From Cryptomeria japonica (Eukaryota; Streptophyta; Pinopsida; Cupressales; Cupressaceae), in contig NC_081406.1 of NCBI RefSeq assembly GCF_030272615.1, forward strand, positions 459,322,072 to 459,386,071: 64,000 nucleotides of DNA, in the 5' to 3' direction. The notes under the pieces are model-generated. The model was not told where the DNA came from. It did not search any database and was given only the letters and a program-made list of their open reading frames with translations. Position 1 is the stretch's first letter. Every line of letters starts with the position of its first letter. The position numbers and the translations under genes are program-made. Shown piece after piece: positions 59,165 through 64,000 of the stretch.

Positions 59165-60118
59165 TGTCACGAACCCTATTTTTCTATAATTATTTAATTA
59201 AGAAAATAATGTTTATTTTTCAAATGAAATTGAAATGAAATAGAACTGTTAATGAAATAAGAAAGGATATCGAATGTACTGATATGATTTAAATATATTT
59301 GAATGATCAGTAATAATTTTTATTGTAAATTGGAATTGTCGTTGATAATGAGCGATTGAGTGCAAAGTGAATGCAGGAATAGGTGAACAATGATGAAGGC
59401 GAGAACAGGGTTCAGGTAGAGTTGCCTTAGCTCTTGTATTTCGTTAGGATAGATGGAATCTCTCACACACCACATTAGGATTTATATTTGCACCTTGAAA
59501 ATATGGATGATTTAAATGACCTTATTTGAGTGTTTGTTCAAATTGAAATGATGAATTTGGAATGAGAAGTAGATTGATTTAAATGTTTATACATGTGCAT
59601 TGATTGCATGATGTGAGTAGTGTTTGAATTAAATCTAAGTTGTGTGAGTGATTGTGAAATATTATGCTTTATTGTTAAAAGAGATAAAATGTGTAGATGA
59701 TTCGAAAAGGAATATCGACCCTAGTGTTTATCTTCTCTTTAGATATGTATAAATGTATGAAAAAAATTTACTTATGAGCTTACTTTTGTAAATTGGACAA
59801 TAGTATAAAATATATATGTATATGAGAAATTGATTTAACCATATACATGTATATCTATATAGTTATAAATATCCAATTATCGTGAAATTTGATTTCGTCA
59901 GGAATTTTGTTTATACATATACGTATTCATTCGAGATTCAAAATATATATACATTATATGTGTATATGAATTCTGATAATAATGCAATCATGAACTTGTA
60001 GATATGTATGTAACTATTGTATATGTAAATAGATTTATGAAATTAAATTATTTAATGAAAATCTGATATAAATATTTAATTATAGAAAAAGGGTTTATTA
60101 AAGAACATGTTGTCAAAT

Positions 60119-60170
<52 letters not shown>

Positions 60171-63100
60171 AACTAAAATTAAAAGTAAAACAAATTATAA
60201 AAAAATAATAGAAAACGACAGTGGTGGCGGGTTAGTTGTTTAAAAAAATAATAATAAACAATAACAAGGATGGTCGATAGTAATATCGACCACCCCCCTT
60301 AATTAAAGGGAGGGGTCGGTATTACCACCGACCACCCTTCCTCCCATTTAAATTAAAACTCCACGTTGCAACAAACACCGGTTTGCATATTATAGAAGGA
60401 GTCGACTTAGACAACGGTTTGCAGATTTTAAACAATATTAACACCAACCACTCCTTTTATTTAATCTTTTAATTAAATAAAAGATTAAATTAAATAAAAC
60501 ATGTGGCATGCATTAATGGTAACGTGGGTAGTGAATAGTAAGAAGTTAATTTAGCTAAACCTTGCATGTCGATACTAGTCGACTTGGCAGGAAGTAAAAG
60601 CCACAAAGACTTGGAAATTACTTACAAAAGGATCGATATTAATGGCGACTCAGAGAAAACAGCGAGTTAAGAGAAGGTAGTTGTTGGGTTGGTAACAACT
60701 ATGCATGGAAACAAACATGTAGAGTTTAAGATGATCAGACCTTGCAAACACGATGTATTTGAAGAGATGTAAAACTCATTGAATTTGAATGAGAAGAGTT
60801 GGTTGCTACAATTACTACTAAGTCATAGTTGACTTGGCATCATGAGTACTTAGATACCTTTTGCAATGACATGTGCAGTTGGTGTCACGAAGTAGATAAT
60901 GGATAACTTTACATGGTGAACACATAGGTGTTCAAATATGATTAGGATTGTTATGATACAATTAGATCATGAGTGGTGTCACTTAGAATCAATCCACCTC
61001 TAGGAGAGATAGCCTGAAAGTAGGAAAGGAAGGTAGACAACAATACTATATATAGACCATTGAGTTGGAAGAGAGGGGGAGGGAGATGGAAGAGGAAAAA
61101 GGAGGAGATGCAACTAAGGATTAGAGAATGGAAGGAAGAAGAGAAAAGTAGTAGAGATTTAGATGTGTTTTACGATCAAGTCATAATCATCTCAGATTTA
61201 GAGTCGAATTTTAGAGTAAAGTTTAGAAATAAAAGAGATAGAAAAGAGTGATAGGAAGGATGGAGTTAGTAGAAGAATCGACAGATGGAGAGCGACAAAG
61301 AGTTTGTGAACCATCTTGAAAGAGAGTAGGCAAACGTGAAGAGGGAAGCAAGTTCATCACCTCAAGCCAGTAACAAGAGCATAAGGAGGTAGGGTCTACC
61401 TTAATTATTTGGTCATTGTGCAAGGATAGTGAGTGAGTCATGAAGTTGTATATAATTATTTATTAGAATAAAGTTTGATTGAGACAAGCCATGATTAGAA
61501 CAAAATTGTGTGTACTCTCTTTTGAATAGCCTTATAGAGAAATGTATTATGAGGTACATATGATTAAATAACTATGAAGATGCATGGAAAATGCTAAAGA
61601 GTGATAGGAATTGTATCATAGGTTGCATAGATATTCTCTAAAGGATGATCTAGTTTTTGACTTATGCAATATTCTAATGGAAGAGATAGAAACGTGAAAG
61701 GAATCATTGTTAATTGTTGAAAAATTACGTTCATGTAAATATAGATACAATAGTGAAATACTTTCTTAAGTTTGTTGATAAACTTAGTGAAACTCTCATA
61801 GATCACCCAATCCTCTAGAAATTAAGTAAGAGGATAGAGAGAGAAACTTTGAGATTGAACCATGAAGAAGATGAAATAATAGGATAACGACTTATTAAAT
61901 AATGAAGTTATTTTGATATCACAAGGAAAGACTTACACTTGGAATTTTGCATGAAAAGTAAAGATGGTTATCGAGTGTCTCATTTAAAAAGCCTTATAGA
62001 TAGGCGTTTATGAACTTGTATCATATTAGATTGTTGATCTAATAAATCAATGAAGTCGGCGTGTTAAGTTTTAAATCATGAAAAGTCACATATTAGTATT
62101 AAACTAAATATGATGTTTTGAGAAAAGTGGTAAATAAACCACGACACTTGGAAAGATAGAGAGAGTTTAGATGAGATAAACTGAGAATTCTAAACCATAA
62201 GAAATGGAATGCATGTTAATGATTATGCTATGTTTTGATAATTGAATAAAAGAATGTGTACTCATTTTATTCAATTTATATGTAAGATACATACATGTGA
62301 TACACATTCTTAATATTTTTAATCTTGTCTTTAAAATTGCTTGAAATATAGAAGGAAAAGAATGTTTTCTTTTAAATGTATATTTGATTATCCATAAAAT
62401 ATTGTTTCCTGTCAGATAGGATTGATTGTAATAAAAGATTTACTCTATCAATTTCTATTCAAACAAAAGATTGTCTTCTTAGAATAGTATTTTATCTTGC
62501 AAGAAATAGGAAGCTAGAATTGAAAGGTGAAAGATTGTCTTCTGTATGAATTTATTCTAGATTATATGAACAAAGCTAGATAGGCTTGTGTTTGTGGAAA
62601 GTTACCTTCCAGGATGGGTGCCGAATGTAGATTATTGAGAGAATAGTTGCTTTTCCAGCTATCTATTTTTGCTGTGCATGGCATTATACTCGGCCGAGTA
62701 ATCAAATTGAATTAACCATTGAAATAATGGAATTCTTTTATTTTATACTCTCTACCATATCCTAGATTGATAATGAATGCTTGTTTCTTAAAAGAGCTAG
62801 AAAAATTAAAATGCTTGTATCATCTAGGCACGAACCAGATTCCATCTTGCCTTTTGAATTTCTTTTCCTAAGCAATTCGTGCAGGGTCGGGTATTCTTGA
62901 TTGACCAAGAATTCCGGGGAAGAGTAAGCTTCAAGGTTGGGCGGAAAAAGTGCCTGAATCTTGTTCTCGTCTTCATGCTAAAGATTGCATTGGTGATAGC
63001 TTGGGTTGCAGATCAATGGATGCATCTCACCCTTTACTTTGTATTATTTCGTTATTGAACTTGTGACAACTTGAAATGCGTAAGTATTGTATGATCGAAA

Positions 63101-63559
63101 TACTACTTTTATCAAATTTTTTGAATAAAGAATATTTATCTTTTATAGAAATTTTGTGTTTATTATGATCTAAATGGAATGATCAAATGAAGTTATGGAT
63201 GGAAAAATGGAATGAAATAGATTTATTAATTGATTTATGAGTTTATTTAAGAATAAAGAGTATTTTGGCTATTATTTGAAGTTAGCTCGATTTACGTCTT
63301 TATATTAATTTTGTTACATGTAGTTGAAAATGCCCTTGCAAGTCCGTGTATAAAAAAAATTGTAAGTGTAGAAAAGGAATATGAATTATTTAATAGATTG
63401 CCTCAAAGAAATAATTTCTCAACCCTTGATTGTTGGGGATTAACAAAATGGATTTGTTGAAAAGGCTTTAGAAACTTGCAACCCAAATTAAATGACAAGT
63501 GTGAAGTCAGAGTCTATAATATTAAAAAATAGATAAAATGTCATTATAGGGGCGTAACA
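59165..63559 (+). repeat. Candidate very long LTR (gypsy type)
   Basis: The ends TGTCACGAACCC (59165) and GGGGCGTAACA (63549-63559) form an imperfect inverted repeat like that of some chromovirus LTRs. A TATA-like CTATATATAG lies near 61047, followed by a purine-rich tract (61060-61400). The stretch is 4.4 kb without coding domains. No primer site or target duplication was found at the edges, so the boundaries are tentative and this may be a solo or truncated LTR. Confidence 0.4.
60127..60168. repeat. (TA)n microsatellite
   Basis: About 20 uninterrupted TA units inside the long LTR candidate. Confidence 0.9.
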
Positions 63560-64000
63560 TCTTCAAACATGAGGCCAATGGGGATAAATATTAAAAGGGT
63601 CTAATATATTCTTAAAACTAAGCTTATGATGAAGGTCTTTAAACCTAAACATGAATTAAGCTTTGTCTCTTAATAATAAAGTTTTGATGTGTTCCTTAAA
63701 ATTTTAATTTCTATGCATCAATGATTAATATCTTACCTTAGTCCTAAATTATGAAACAATATGTTCATATCCAAGTCAATTGTTTGACTTTGATGTATTA
63801 CATACTATACACATTAATGTTCATGAGTGAATATTAAAATACTAGGAATTTCTTTGAAGATAAAATATAACTTAATTACATGTGAGCACTATAGATCCAA
63901 ACTCAACAAAAGGTCCATATTATCTAGCTATTAAACATAACATTGATAGCTTGTAAACCAAATAATATGAAATTTTATACAAGATTATAAAGATCATGCA
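63560..64000. other. No gene recognised
   Basis: AT-rich end of the window with no ORF, repeat terminus or domain that I can identify. Confidence 0.4.

Overview
The window is AT-rich nuclear DNA from a land plant with a large, repeat-filled genome. The evidence is nested Ty1/copia and Ty3/gypsy LTR retrotransposons, initiator-Met-type primer sites, long LTRs, a plant-style LINE endonuclease, and a decayed copy of the plant AAA-ATPase/bromodomain gene (ATAD2-like, At1g05910 type) that still has its introns. A gymnosperm would fit, but the sequence alone does not prove it. I found no intact host gene, rRNA, tRNA or CRISPR array.

Layout. 1-9.1 kb: a copia LTR cut by the window edge, a solo LTR with a perfect CCACA target duplication (3170-4513), and the 5' end of a plus-strand element encoding a coiled coil plus a series of zinc knuckles (6189-8744). 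9.1-13.6 kb: a decayed minus-strand copia. 13.6-17.7 kb: two LTRs of one family facing each other around a broken gag. 17.7-22.2 kb: another LTR, a minus-strand copia stub, and the 3' end of a plus-strand gypsy element. 22.2-37.2 kb: a minus-strand Tat/Ogre-like gypsy element with extra open reading frames before gag. It is split at 24124-31367 by a complete copia element with both LTRs, primer site, polypurine tract and an AAATG target duplication. 37.9-39.0 kb: a LINE endonuclease cut off before the reverse transcriptase. 40.5-46.8 kb: a non-coding, LARD-like array in which one LTR sits between a polypurine tract on its left and a primer site on its right, with two copies of the same internal DNA on the two sides. 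47.2-51.9 kb: the AAA/bromodomain pseudogene. 52.7-57.2 kb: minus-strand gypsy pol remnants carrying (TA)n and a solo copia LTR (AATTT duplication). 57.2-59.2 kb: the 5' end of a plus-strand Tat-like element. 59.2-63.6 kb: a candidate very long gypsy LTR.

A common thread is how the coding sequences died. The complete copia reads in one uninterrupted frame from 25622 to 29800, broken only by five TAG/TGA codons. The large exon of the AAA pseudogene is one frame broken by four stops. Almost all of these stops are one C-to-T step from Gln or Arg codons, as expected from deamination of methylated cytosine in silenced DNA. The most unusual structures are the PPT-LTR-PBS array at 40.5-46.8 kb, the extra and tandemly duplicated ORFs in the Tat-like gypsy, and the AAA/bromodomain pseudogene with a ruined P-loop but a well-kept bromodomain.
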